A program made the translations under genes and the position numbers. From Blastomussa wellsi (lineage: Eukaryota; Cnidaria; Anthozoa; Scleractinia; Plerogyridae), in contig OX393570.1 in the NCBI GenBank assembly GCA_947652115.1, positions 11,645,343-11,709,342 on the forward strand: DNA of 64,000 nucleotides, written 5' to 3'. This document shows, one piece after another, positions 29,961-44,200 of this stretch. The notes below the pieces were generated by a model. That model was given only the letters and a program-made list of their open reading frames with translations, did not search any database and was not told the origin of the DNA. Within the stretch, counting starts at the first letter, position 1; each line of letters starts with the position of its first letter.

Positions 29961-30550
29961 GAATACAATAAAACAATTCATATTTTCTCATTACATTTTT
30001 CAGCAGAGACAATAAAAATTTGGCGATAAAAACTTCGCGCCTAAAAACACAGAGAAAATATAATGGTCAATTAACAACGTCTTGTTTCATGGAGTCGCAA
30101 TCAAAATGGCCAATTAACAACTTATTATTTCCTGGAGTCACAAAGTGAATGGGAATGTGGATTCTCCTGAATAGATCAATTTCGATATTTTAAAATTAAG
30201 GCTAAAAAAATATTAATAGACCTCAGCTCTGGGAACAAACTATTTAGTTTATGGGGTTTATTTCTCAGAAACTCGCAGTGATGTCTATTGTTTAGGCTGA
30301 ATTTTAAAATACCGAAATGCGTTTATTGTCCTGCCTCAATTCAAATCAACAAATGTCGCCAAACTTGATGGCGAGTGCTAATCGGCCCTAGCATTTCGTA
30401 GAATAAAGAATCGAATTTGTAGCGACACTGCAATAAAGTTTTCATTTTTACCTTGGCTGAGTTTGTAAATTCACGAGTCCTTTTTTCATTTTTTCATTGT
30501 ACGTTACGTTTTTCATTGCTTCCTATTAATTACCTGCTTTCTATATGTTA

Positions 30551-30652
30551 TAGGACTACATGCTGTCCATATTGAAAATAATTGGATGAGAAAAAGTTCC
30601 GAGGAATTTTTTGAATCCAATTATTTCCAAATTGGACAAGCATGTAGTCCTG
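30551..30652. mobile_element. short foldback element
   Basis: AGGACTACATGCTGTCCA and its near reverse complement close a stem of about 36 bp around a short loop. No coding capacity. Confidence 0.65.
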
Positions 30653-31005
30653 TTACCTATTACTTATATAGCATCCAAAAATATATGAACATAGCTTTTC
30701 TTGACAATTGATTGGTTTATGGAAGGTATCCAGATTTTTCTTGAATTGGACAGTTTGAGTAAAACTGTCCAATTTATTTTAAATTTGGACAGTTGGCAAA
30801 AATTAATAAAATATGCATCTGTTGACAATAATGGATTTTGATATAGCTATATAATTACTATTCATAACTTAAATCGTACAGGGAGCTAACTAGAAAACCT
30901 AACGGTTCATTTAGCTTCCCAGCTTGCACCGTTATTAAACTGTAATTATAATATATTTGTACGCCTAAACAAGAGTGTTAAAATCGATGTATACTTCTAT
31001 ATGAG

Positions 31006-31019
31006 ATCAATTATTATTA

Positions 31020-31060
<41 letters not shown>

Positions 31061-31062
31061 GA
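31006..31062. repeat. (TTA)n microsatellite
   Basis: An almost pure ATT/TTA trinucleotide run of about 55 bp, about 50 bp before the 24-bp minisatellite. Confidence 0.9.
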
Positions 31063-31114
31063 TATTAACCACAAACATCGGTTCACACTTGCCAAAATCA
31101 ACCAGCTAAACATC

Positions 31115-31972
31115 AGTGTGACACATGAGTGCTGTGTGTCAACACATGAGGAGTGCTGTGTGTTAACACATGAGGAGTGCTGTGTGTTAACACATGAGGA
31201 GTGCTGTGTGTTAACACATGAGGAGTGCTGTGTGTTAACACATGAGGAGTGTTGTGTGATAACACATGAGGAGTGCTCTGTGTTAACACATGAGGAGTGC
31301 TGTGTGTCAACACATGAGGAGTGCTGTGTTGTCAACACATGAGGAGTGCTGTGTGACATGAGGAGTGATGTGTGTTAACACGAGGAGTGTTGTGAGATAA
31401 CACATGAGGAGTGCTGTGTGTTAACACATGAGGAGTGCTGTGTGATAACACATGAGGAGTGCTGTGTGTTAACACATGAGGAGTGCTCTGTGTTAACACA
31501 TGAGGAGTGCTGTGTGTTAACACATGAGGAGTGCTGTGAGATAACACATGAGGAGTGCTGTGTGTTAACACATGAGGAGTGCTGTGTGTTAACACATGAG
31601 GAGTGCTGTGTGTTAACACATGAGGAGTGCTGTGAGATAACACATGAGGAGTGCTGTGTGTTAACACATGAGGAGTGCTGTGTGTTAACACATGAGGAGT
31701 GCTGTGTGTTAACACATTAGGAGTGCTGTGTGTTAACACATGAGGAGTGCTGTGAGATAACACATGAGGAGTGCTGTGTGTTAACACATGAGGAGTGCTG
31801 TGTGTTAACACATGAGGAGTGCTGTGTGTTAACACATTAGGAGTGCTGTGCGTTAACACATAAGGAGTGCCGTATGTTAACACAGGAGGAGTGCTGTGTG
31901 TTAACACAGGAGGAGTGCTGTGTGTTAACACGCGAGGAGTGCTGTGTGTTAACACGTGAGGATTGCTGTGTT
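31115..31972. repeat. 24-bp minisatellite, about 35 copies
   Basis: The unit TTAACACATGAGGAGTGC plus TGTGTG is repeated head to tail with point variants (TGTGAGATAAC, TGCTCTGTG). Twenty-four is divisible by three, so long open frames appear on both strands with no stop inside a unit. They encode eight-residue repeats (LTHEECCV forward, HVLTHSTP reverse). It lies just past the last Rubicon exon found. Confidence 0.92.
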
Positions 31973-32179
31973 TTTTTGAACACTGAAGCAAGAGACAGGA
32001 ACACTAAAAAAAATAACAATAAACAATGGCCAGCTGCCGCTCGACTTTCACCTCAACCTTCTTCTGTAGCCTTGCCACTTCCTTTTGTGCTGAACATAAC
32101 AGGACATTGACAAAGCATGGTCATGGGATTGCTATCGATTGTTAACATTACACTAAAACAGACTGATGCTACTCTTTAC

Positions 32180-32252
32180 CTTATACGTATTCTCTCACAC
32201 TTTGGACATTTTCCTTCAACAAAACAGTCCTTGTGAAATGATGCACGGCATC
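32180..32252 (-). CDS. RUBCN: Rubicon-like exon (73 bp, last zinc pairs)
   Basis: Acceptor TTTTAATACAG, donor GTAAAGAGT. Encodes [20 protein letters not shown] followed by IRI. A terminal exon must follow. The AG at about 32,095 is a candidate acceptor but its frame is uncertain. Confidence 0.9.
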
Positions 32253-35200
32253 CTGTATTAAAATAAGTTGAAGTTGAAGCAATTACAATGGAAATCAAGA
32301 AGAGACACATTCAGAAACACCAATTGCCTGTAATAACATATTACAGGTGGAAAATAAAAACATCACATGTCTGATTTCACGGTCTATGAAATGATAACAC
32401 AAACATCACTGCAAGGCTGATACTACGTGAAAAAGTTGATTTTGGGAGACAACAACCCGACAGAAACCGATAAAGCAGGGCAGCAACCGTGGACAGCTTT
32501 TTCGTTCTTATTGGAACTCGTCAGCACAGTGTAGCAGTTCTGTATAAAACCAGCAAGAGAGCCAGCTCAAATGAAATGCAACATAACCCGTGCTTTATCA
32601 AGTTCCGCACTTTGAACCTGCCAACCCCCCCCCCCCCCCACGCGCTGCCACATCACGTGCTTCAGAAAGAAACAGGCAAAGCATCGAATTCTTGTCTCGC
32701 AAAGTCAAAATGTAGATGGATAAAACCATCTAAACATTGAAACGCATGGACAAAACCATGCTTAAAAGGCACAGCATATCGGATCTGTTAAGACCTACGG
32801 CCCCAAAAATTGCTATAAAGTAGACGAGAAAACTGCAACGGACTGCGAACGATAATGCTGCTAGTTGACGTATATTCTGCAAGAGACTAATCAGATCCAG
32901 ATGGGTTTGTATGTATGTGAGAAGGAGGCAAACGTCCCAGGGTCAAGGGAATGGAGGATCTGGGCTCTAAAGGCCTGTGTTCACATCAATGTTTGAGTAT
33001 GTAGATTTTCTTCAGTTTGATTTCAGAGGAATTTTATGCACTATTAATAAGAACTAAGAGTACAGTGCAACAACGATAATTTAAACAGTGAGCGGGAGAA
33101 TCCCAATTACAAGTCAAGATCTGGATCAGAAAAAGCTACTCTGTTTGATTAGATAGATAGGTGCATGTAGTAAAGCAACCAACAACTATCAGTACAGTAA
33201 ATGGTTTGAACCCGGGGGTAACATTCTTGTGTTGAGGTTCCTCAAAAGAAGACTGACTGAACACAAACGAGCGACAAGTAACTATGACGTCAACAATCAC
33301 ATTGCTTAGCACCGTCGACTTACGAACCAAAATACAATATCGACTGGGACTCTGCTTACTGTTTGACCTACAGCACTAACTATTTCCAACGACTGACTTT
33401 GGAAAGCTGGTTTATAAACTTAGAACAGAATCAAGTCAACAACTACCGGCACCGTACAAACGACTAATTCACAACATGGACAAAACAAGCAGACCGAATA
33501 GAATGACCTAACCTTACCGACGGATCGAAACCGACCAATCACAACCGACAACATCACCTACTCGAGTCTTACAGCCAATAACATCACGGCTAAACTGACC
33601 AATCCGTTTTCACGAACCAGACTTGACATTCGACTGATTAACAACTCTTCACATGACTCTGATGTTCCGCTCCGGTTGTCGAAACGTCAGTCACTGTCAC
33701 CGACAACAGTCCTTCTCAGGACTACCCTCACCCAGACGATCAAACTACACGATCAACTATCATTGTGGCAGAGAAAAGACCGAGGCAAGATATTTTGGTT
33801 TGAAACACAAACCTTCATAAAAAAATGAGTAAATATGTTTACGATCATTTTTAGTGTAACGATTACTTTTACGTTTCACCTCCGTTGATGGTTTGCATTT
33901 CAAACCGAAATATAGCTGGGCACAACTAAATTTTTTTCTCTGGTACAATGATAGTTGTTGGCCGGGTCGCCTTTCTGCATACTTACAAAATCCAATAGAG
34001 TCCCTGGAAAGGGCCTTCTTGGATGAGCCTTTACAAAGGCTATGCATTTCTCTCAGAGCAGTGCATGGCAATCACTGCGAGATCAGAGAATCGGTCCTCA
34101 GACACTGTTGACCAAGAGCTGGTCTTGATTCGTTTTATTAGCGAAAAAGATCGCTCAGCCGGCTTCCGCCCTTGTGATCAGTATTAGTATTGTAGGTAAT
34201 ACAAGTATATGTGTTGTAAATATTAGAAGTGGTGGCAATAAATATATATATATATATATATGTAAAGCTGAATATCTCTCCAAGTACAGAAAGTCTTCTC
34301 AGTACTTCATCATCCAACTACAATTATATGCATTATTTACTATAATCAATAGCACTAGATAAAGTAGATACGGGGCATGGTGATCATCGTCAGAAAATCG
34401 ATCTTGCATTTGGATTATTTAGGAGACAACAAGATGTGAAAACAGGCCTTTGTAATGATCAACTGGAGTGGAATTTGGGGATGTTTGACTGATTTTTCTG
34501 TATGCTTGGCATTCTAGGAATGGCTGCAGCCAATAGGCTACCAGCTGCACAGAAAACAATTCGTAATGTTACTTTTGGTATCAAAAAGGGTTAGAGCTGG
34601 GTACTCAGACAATTTCGTAAACAAACGAAGGGTTGCAACCCTCTCAACCCTCGCCCAGGATCCACCTCTGTGCATGCTTGCAAAGAGTTTCCAAATGCTC
34701 ATGTTAAAGGTTTGTAAACAGTTTTATCGCCACGATAATAGACTTCCACAGTATGAAGAAAAGAGACACTGAAAATAATATCACTGTACTGAAAAAGCTT
34801 TTGGGGCGTAACCTAAGGATACTGAAGTGAAGCAAACAAAAAAGAAATTGCTTGACAAACATGGCATCATTCGTTTGCATAGTTAGATAGTTTTGGTAGA
34901 TAATCAATAATTTTATCTTGCCAAAAATTGAGGACCACCACGACTTCAATAAAATTTGAAAATGTATTTTTTTCCACTCTGGGAAACTAGTCCAGCTTTC
35001 TCACGTAAGATGCGGGGAGGGTGGGATAAGAACAATTGAAATCGTTTGAGAAAAACAAAACTTAGGAAATTTAGATTAGATGTGGCTGAGGAGAACAAGT
35101 TCGTGCCTGAAAAGATTTCTCTATAGCTAGATTTTATAATTGTGGTTAGACAAGTCATGGAAATCACGTCAAGATCTCTATTGCATACGGTGGTACTGAC

Positions 35201-38200
35201 AAACCTGGACACTGTACAACCCTGTCAAGTTGAAAAGGAAATATGACATCATCTCCATTCTTGCAATATTCACAAATAAATCCTTTGGCAAGACACAGCT
35301 ATATGAAGACAAAAATAATTTATTAAACAAGAATCAACATCATCCTATCTGCCTTAAACATACAAATAGTACATATAGAAAATATCAACACATACTTAGT
35401 TAGTTAGTTAGTTAGTTCTCTCCGCGCCATGAGGCGCATAAGGCTGCAACTTTCGTTTTCCAACCAGCCCTGTCTTTTGCTGCAGTCCTGGCTTCAGCCC
35501 AGCTGGTCCACCTTTCTTGTCTGCACTCTCTTTCCACTGTTCAACACATACTTAAGTGCCTGGAAATACAGTTTAGCCTCCCAGATGTGTGCAAATCTTA
35601 GCCAGGCGCTTTCAAGCAGCCATCTCCCATATGCCAGCAATTTACCAAAACAAAACCTGTTCTCAAGGAGGATTGATGTAGGGTGGTATTTTAGAAATAA
35701 AAATTTGCTTGGAAGCCAATCTTCGATTTTGGCCAAACTATCATTACGATGATGATCACATATGACCAAAGTTTAATTGATTACTTGTTTCTTAGCAACA
35801 CAGGTCATAGTTTAATTTTACGAATGACTATTGACAACAACGTAACAACAACAACGAAACAAAAAATACTACAAACGTTCTTACAATACACTACTTACAA
35901 AATAAGTTGCTTGTTTACATTAACCAAAGGGAGAAAATCCATGTCTTACATACAATTTACTTGAACACTCACGTAAAAAATACTGCTTATAATACTTACA
36001 CAACAAAAAGAACCGTTATACTTAGGGCCCCCGAGTCATCCTTTACCGAGCGTTTATTTGAATGAAGGTGGCCCTGGAGTCAAAGTTGATCCTGCATAAT
36101 TATTTACACCCTTTTTAAATATTCAAATCTTCAGTTTTCCTTCTTCTTTCGAGTTTCTTTCGTTCATTCCGTTACATGTTGTCCTTTGCTGAGTTAAATT
36201 TTGTCTTTAATATAAATTTGTTCTTGAAAACCTAAAATCTGGCCATTACGTGACGGTTGGCATGCCGTGAGTAGTCTCGGGTAGGCTAGCCGGCTGTTTA
36301 TATGAGAACAAATTCGCTCGCCCCTGCCACCCAGGGTCGTCCTATCCCACGAGCCAACTGTTTATACGAGAACAAGTTTGCTCGCCCTGGCCACCCAGGG
36401 TCGTCCTGTCCCACGAGCCAACTGTTTATATGAGAACAAATTCACTCACCCCCACCACCCACGGTCGTCCTATCCCACGAGCCAACTGTTTATACGAGAA
36501 CAAGTTCGCTCGCCCTGGCCACCCAGGGTCATCCTATCCCACGAGCCAACTGTTTATATGAGAACAAGTTCGCTCGCCCCCGCCACCCAGGGTCGTCCTA
36601 TCCCACGAGCCAACTGTTTATATGAGAACAAGTTCGCTCGCCCTGGCCACCCAGGGTTGTCCTATCCCACGAGCCAACTGTTTATAGGAGAACAAGTTCG
36701 CTCGCCCCCGCCACCCAGGGTCGTCCTATCCCCCAAGCCAACTTTGCGCTCTCATGTAAACGGCAGCTGGGGTAGCTCAGTATGGAGGGTAACCCTCCAA
36801 CCAGAGACAACTCTCCTGTGAATAAACAGCCCCTTCTACTGGCATAGAAAAACTACTTACACTAATTAACATCTTTGAAATTATTTACTTTTAATTTGCC
36901 GGAAATTATAGCTCTAGCCGTCAGGTTATCGAATGGCATCGCGTCTAAAGAACGTTTTCGCTAGACTAAAATCAACTGATGGCATACCTGACAATTGTTA
37001 ATATGAGACAGGGATTCTACAGCTAAAGTCCTAAGAAAGAGGAGTAAATCTCCATCATGAGCCTGCAAGAACACAGAAAGCAGTTATTACATGTTTGAGA
37101 ATTAGGAGTTATTTTTAGGCCATGCTAGTAAACGTCAACAGGGTTAAAATTCACGAAAATAAGAGACACTCCCCCAACAGACGGCGTTCCAGGAATTGTT
37201 GTTAGAGAGAGTAAGGACCTTGGAAATCCAGATGGGAGAGAGGTCTGCAATTAACATGACAAATTATTTACATGTTTCAAATCAATAAAATAAAGAATTA
37301 TCAACATTATTCATGCCCGTGATGTTTTAGCCAGAAGTGAAAAGTCAAGATGAGCCAATGTAAGCATATTCCTTGTAAGATATTTTCGTAATTTCAAGTT
37401 ACCGGTATTTGACGAACTTTTCTTTATCTTTTTGTGTGTCAATCAATGTAAGATGTGGTATTCTAGGGAGGTAATTTTAAAGCTGTTGAATTTTAATTAA
37501 CATTTTGTGGCAATTATACATTTCAAAGTCTGTTATATTTTTGGGGTAGTCGTTGGGTCAATTTGGACGCACATTGACATTCTTTTTTCTCTTGGTTGAC
37601 TTGCTTGATATATTTTAGTGAAAGACACTGCTCTCGTTTGTAGTACTGTAAAGAAAAAGTTTTTTTAGGGTTTCTGGGCTCCCATAAAAGCCTCGTGAAA
37701 TTGACGGTAGCCTCGCAGCTCCTATAAGCTCTAAATTTCAGTGGCAGGGATAGTGTTGCAGCCTTATTGTTTGGGCTAGGGTCCATTGTTTGTGTTGTTT
37801 GTTCTTTTGTCTCACCTGAAGGGTGGTCCCCAATAAGGTGAGACCTTGTAAGAGCTGCGAGGTGATCCGAAATTGATTTTGCAGAGACCTTGCTGTTTCC
37901 CTGCTTGACTTGTTGTTGCTTAGTGAAAGAAACTAGTCTCTTGAGAAAGGCGTGAATCTCTGCGAGGTGTTCTGGTGTACTTTTGTCAGCAAAATAAAGC
38001 ATGTAGGGATAGGAGCATGGCTGTGACCCGATAATCTCTCCACACGTTAACAAATCTTGCTCTGCACGGGATTTATTTTTATTAGCCGCGCGGCCAAAAC
38101 CCCTCCTCAGTCACTGATTAGCAGCGCGGCCTGGACGGATCTTGCTCTGCACAGAATTCATTTTGTTTAATTTTGCTTATTTTGTGGGCAAGGTGGCAGC

Positions 38201-41200
38201 TCTCGCAAGGTCTCGCGTGAATGGCTTGTGACGCATTGAGAGGACAATAGAACAAACAACAGGAACAATGGCCCTAGCCCCTAAAACAACAGCAACTGCT
38301 GCCAGTAGAATTACGAGAGCTGCTACTCTACCATGTTTTGTCGGTGACGAGACCATACCCCTACCAGACCAATCAATTAAAAGTTAATATCAACAAATAT
38401 CAACTATCATTACGATGATGATCACAAGTTCAATGTAACAACAACAACGACACAAAAAATACTACAAACGTTCTTACAATACACTACTTACAAAATAAGT
38501 TGCTTGTTTACATTAACCAAAGGGAGAAAATCCGTGTCTTACATACAATTTACTTGAACACACGTAAAGTTTCTTTCGTTCATTCCGTTACATGTTGTCC
38601 TTTGCTGAGTTAAATTTTGTCTTTAATATAAATTTGTTCTTGAAAACCTAAAATCTGGCCATTACGTGACGGTTGGCGTGCCGTGAGAAGTCTCGGGTAG
38701 GCTAGCCGGCTGTTTATATGAGAACAAATTCGCTTGCCCCCGCCACCCAGGGTCGTCCTATCCCACGAGCCAACTGTTTATATGAGAATCTGTTTATATG
38801 AGAAACTGTTTATATCAACAATTAATTATGCAGAGTGCATAAGATTAAAAGCCGGCCAAATCTATGTTACTTTTGTATATAATTATATCAGCAAGGTATA
38901 TAGCTGTTTCACAAAACTCTCTGCCTTCCATGTGGTGATATTCTTTCCAGAACAAAGCATTTTGTTCTTCACGCATGCGCAAAACAATTGTCTAGGTTAT
39001 GTTGGAAAAATGAAATGAGTGACTGACACGCGTGAAAGTGAACTTTGATTCTATTGTTCTCGTTGCTAAGCGATAAGGGTGATCACTTGATGTAAGTTTA
39101 GAATTTCAAACCATGTGCGAGTTATCAAGAGATCTCAGTGATTGTAATTTTCCTTTGGGAGGGGACATGAAACGGTGAAGTGATTCGAGTTGTTTGGCCG
39201 TTATTAATGTGAATATTACCGGGAAAATCCCCTGTGTTGGAAGCAATCGAAAGATTCCTAACACAAACTGGCACCTACGATGGGACCATGAGTGAAGACA
39301 ACGAAACAAAGAAGCAGAGCTGAAGCTCGAACAACAATGGAGGCATTGACCTCGGGACTGGATGTACAACTCAAGGAAACAGCGAAGGAATCGAACGGCA
39401 ACGCGATGCCCTTTGGGCGATTGTGAAAAAGATTGAAAGCGTAAAAACACAGATCGAACAGGCAAAATTGGAAAATGGCATTCAAGTTGACGAGCTTGCC
39501 GAATCGAGTGCTGGCGTTGAGGAACAACAAGCGACTGCCGACGAGGAAATTACGATCAAATCCATTTCAAAAAAAGTTTACGAGCAAAGAAAGGCGAAGA
39601 GGAACACATCGAGAGGGCCCGAGACAAGCAACTGCGGGTTGAACGTGCAGAGGTAGAGCAGAAGCTGGAATTTGAGAAGAAAATGGAAGAAGCGAGGAAA
39701 AGTCAAACGGGTCAAGTTGCAGCGTCGCCTGACCCAGTCAAAAGTGCTGAATTGCCTAAATTAATCATTACCAAGTTCAGTGGAGAGTTAACGGACTGGT
39801 CACGTTTTTGGAATCAATTCAAAGCAGAAATCGACCGTTCGGAAGTGGCTGGTGTAACGAAGTTCCCCTACCTTAAAGAGCTTGTAGATCCCAAGGTGAA
39901 AACTACCATCGATGGTTTGACCTTCACTACGGAAGGGTATGAGCGAGCTAAAAATATCCTGAGGTCGAACAAGGTCAGACAAGTGAAATCGTAAACGCTT
40001 ACGTCCAAAAACATCATGGTACTGCCGACCATTACTGGCTCTAATCCAGGAAGAGGAAGAGGGTTAATAAGCCACCCTTCTCGCGAGACAAATCATTTCA
40101 AGTCCATCAGAAGGACGAACGACTTCGAGGGTGTGTCTATTGTGAGAAAACTGACCACATATCAGTTGATTGCAAAACAGTTACATCAGTTGATGAGCGA
40201 AAGCGAGTGCTAAGCATTAAACACCTTTGCTTCAATTGTACAGGTACCAAACAAAGCTGCAGATTCCAAATGTCGTGTTTCAAGTTAAAAGAGGCATCAC
40301 ACCTCCATCTGTGATAGGCATGGGGAGCAACTGATGACAGCCACCTCAGTGGGGAAAACAGCAGTTATATACCCAGTGGTAGTTGTGTAGGTCCAAGGTG
40401 TGAAGTGCCGCTTGGTGACTTGTTAGTATAATTGATGAAGATATTAATGAACACCGATGTTAGTGGCAAGGCCGATCACCTACAGTCATTAGCAACTTCT
40501 GGTGATCAAATGAAGCTGCACAGCTTATTTATTTGGCCAGTCTGCTGAAGCATTTTTTTGTTTCATAGCACTGAGTTCGCACTTCGTTTTGTGCCGTCTT
40601 TCTCACTTAAGTATAGTAACTCTTTCAGCTCCCTACTCCATAAGGACATTATTCGTGGTTTTGGCAATCTATTTCACCCATTTAAATATTTACCGCCGAC
40701 CAGTTAGCTGAGTTGGTAGAGTGTCAGACTACAGTGTGGGAGGTCTTGGGTTGGATTCCCAGACCGGACCAACACTCAGCGTCTTAAATAACTGAGGAGA
40801 ACGTTCTTCCTTTGCAATGACATCTGCAAAATATAATGGCTAGATGTTCTAGACCTCTCGGATAAGGACGATAAACCGTAGGCCGTCAACGTCATGGTCA
40901 ACTGGGGACGTTAAAGAACCCACACACTTACCGCAAAGTGTAGGGCATGGAGTTCCTGGTGTTGTGGTCTGGTCTGTTGTCATGAGAAGGTTGGGGTGGG
41001 GAAAACGCTCGGCATATTAACATAGCATTGCAAGAGGCCTAACAAACCTCATCAACCCGGGGGTAAATGAAGGTATGATGTATGATGATGTATTGCTTAG
41101 GCCGATGTAGACCTGTTATTTATCTGCGAAATGCCATATTTCCCTAGGATCTCACCAAATGGTTCAATTTAACAAGGAAAGAACAGACATACATTCACAT

Positions 41201-44200
41201 CAATCATTTGAAAAAACAAACTACTGCCACTGTAAACAATGAACAATATGATATATTTAATTTTCTTGCTCAAAGAAGGGATCTGGAAACAGACTTGTAC
41301 TGCTCAGATGCACAATCTGATTATTTTCTACACAACATGGTTGCTATTTTGCAGTATCAGTTGGTGGCCCTCTTTAAGCCATGGATGCAGTTGACTTACC
41401 TGAATTACCCAACAGAGGACTGAACAGTTCACATTGGGAAGAGGAACCAATAAAAGAAGAGAACCGGAGTAAAAAGGATATAAACGCAAGAGGATGACAG
41501 AGAAAAAGAAACTGATGCAGACGATGACCATTCTGATGCTGCTGCTGATGAAGACGACGCTCACAATCAGGAACATGATGACAAGAAGGAAGATGAAGAA
41601 ACAGAGATCATCAGCCACCAGTGGCACAAGAGTTCCTACCACTGTCGAGCCTTTTGTTGAATTGGCATTTCATTTGGCAAACCACTTTCTTAAGATACAG
41701 TGATCTAGGGACACAATATGAGCGTACCGTTGCTAGGAAATATCTTCAATACGCAGCACTGGAAACTAGTAAAGACTGCTCTAATTGGTGGATAAACTGG
41801 GTAGGGCAACAAATCTTATGGAAGCAAAATTTGATACATGATACAGCAGCATTGTTCCTTGTCATGTTTCCTATGTGTCACATATGCGCCTGCACTATGA
41901 GCGTACTGTTGCTAGGAAATATTTTAAATACGCAGCACTGGAAACTAGTAAACACTGCTCTAATTGGTGGATAAACTGGGTAGGGCAACAAATCTTTTGG
42001 AAGCAAAATTTGTTTCCAAAATCGAAAGCAAAATGTTTTTGACCACAGGCAAAAACATTTCCTTGTTTCCATAAAGAAACATTTTGTTCTGCAACATGTT
42101 TGCTGCATGGATAAACTGGGAGCATTTGCCTCTAGACCAATATTTCAGCAACAGCCAGACATTCAGCGATATATTGCAAAGCTGGCAATAGTTTAATGCG
42201 GCTCAGAAACCCAAAATAGCAATTACGGAACCCTACATACAACTTTTATGTACAAACTGTAGATCTAAGAGCTATTACACAGTGCACATTACCTGGAAAA
42301 GGTCGTGAATGGAATAAACGTGTGGTTCTTCACAGATATGATTTGGCAACTTGCTGAACTCTTCTGCTAACCTGCCATAAATAAAAACTCTCTTTGAGGT
42401 GAACCTTGATCGAGGACCCAAGAATTTTCCAAGTTGATCTTTCAAATAAAAACAATTGTGGAAATTGAGTCAATAATGATAGAGAAATTCAGAGGTTGAG
42501 TGACTCTGCTGTTTTCTCGAAATTGATTTGTGACCGAAAGATCAAGCCATCTTTAAGGAACTCCAGAAAGTGTAAAGCAAAGTAAGTAAAAACTATATTT
42601 ATGTGTCGACAAATAATCTAGCTCTCAGTCGGAGCTAATTTACCATAGTCCCTGAGGGTTTCTTCTTCCTTCCAAAACGAAGAAAGCTGTTGCAGTGTCA
42701 AAGCTGGCGAGAGAAAAAACCTCTGCAAGCGGGGATGGGTTTGAATCTCACTTCCATGCTGACACCAACTGTCAAACATTTCAAACTTTTAATTAAAGAG
42801 CCAATTAATGGATATCAAGTTATCATGCACATATCAGCCATTATTTTTGTCAAGTTCGGTAGATTGTAATTACTCCTTGTATAAATTGCCACTTATATCA
42901 ATCAAGGCAAGTCCAAATTATTTTTCTCAAGTATGCAGAATACATATCAAATTCATGTGATGGCCAAAGATCAAACTTCGCCATCCCTCGTTTGAATAAA
43001 CAATTCTGGGCTTGCGAAGACAAAGGAATAATTTCTACCCTGGTTCTGTTCTGTTTTCTCTGTTTAAATTTCTCATTCAAAGAGCCGCGAAACAAAGATG
43101 CAAAGCTTTGACAACCACGACAGTTTTCTTCACTTCAGAAGAAAGAAGAAAATCTCTGGGACCAGGGTGAATAATTCCCACTGATCACACAATTTCAATA
43201 GGGTATTAACATGACTTTTTGATGGATTATTGTTTATTGGCGCCCATCATTTGCGGCCTGAGCACGAAGCGCGAGGGTCGCACTACAAGGGTGCCAATAA
43301 ACAATAATCCCGATAAAAGTCATGTTAATGTCATTATTATCCATATACAAGGCCAAATCCATCCTGGTGACTCACAAATTTAATATTGTTTTCAAGAATA
43401 CAAGTAAGAACTTACTTCGCGCTGAAAATGTTATAACTGTAAAAGCCGGACCGATATGTTCTGAACAGGTGCAGAACTTTGCCGATATAGCTACAAAGTC
43501 TGAAAATAATCGCCAATGAGTTAAGAACTCATAGATAATCAATATTTAACGAACTTACAATTTCCAGTTGATTATCGGTGTGAAATTCCCGCAGTACTTC
43601 AATCAAGTGAATGATGTTTCGCTTGTTGTAAAGACGACAAGAACTTGCTTTCTTTGTTTCTTCTGGATCGTGCTCTTGCTTCTAGCCTATCTTCTTCCCA
43701 TTTATAACAAGTAGGCCGATTTTTCTCTCTGAAAACTACGCGTTTTGTGTGAAACTGAACTTCAAAGCTTGCTGTTCGGTCATACGCACCTCAATGGTTT
43801 TCCCGCTTCAAACCGTCTGAACGTAATCTGATTGGTTTAAATTCATCGCATGAACCAATCAGCTTCAGGGCCATTGCGGCCTGCACAGCGTGTGTCTTGA
43901 CGATCAATTTGACCGAGTATGTGGATAATAATAAGATGTTGGCACCGATCAAACTCGTCCCCTACAGACCACGCTTTTCTGCATCTTGACTGTGCCCTTC
44001 ATGCAACCAATGATTTCAGTGGACAAATTATCGAGAATTAATTATGACATCGTCTGGATACTGATTTATATCCATGCAAGCCAATCACTTGCAGAAATCC
44101 TGTCAGAAGAACGGAAAACAGATCCTAGCGATACACAACCGCAAACAAGGAGAGGCTTCTGAGGGGCTTTGAATATCAGCCGAGAAGTGCAGTTCAAGGA

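Noticed and set aside
31115..31972. Regular repeats resembling a CRISPR array
   Set aside because: Units are contiguous 24-bp tandem repeats with no unique spacers and the genome is eukaryotic; it is a minisatellite.
31332..31991. 219-codon ORF (and others) across the minisatellite as a Cys- or His-rich protein gene
   Set aside because: The frames stay open only because the unit is 24 bp; similar frames exist on both strands, with no start context or flanking coding signal.
37523..38053. 176-codon minus-strand ORF as a host gene
   Set aside because: No domain, biased composition or splice context recognised; it lies in a Rubicon intron. Left as unassigned.
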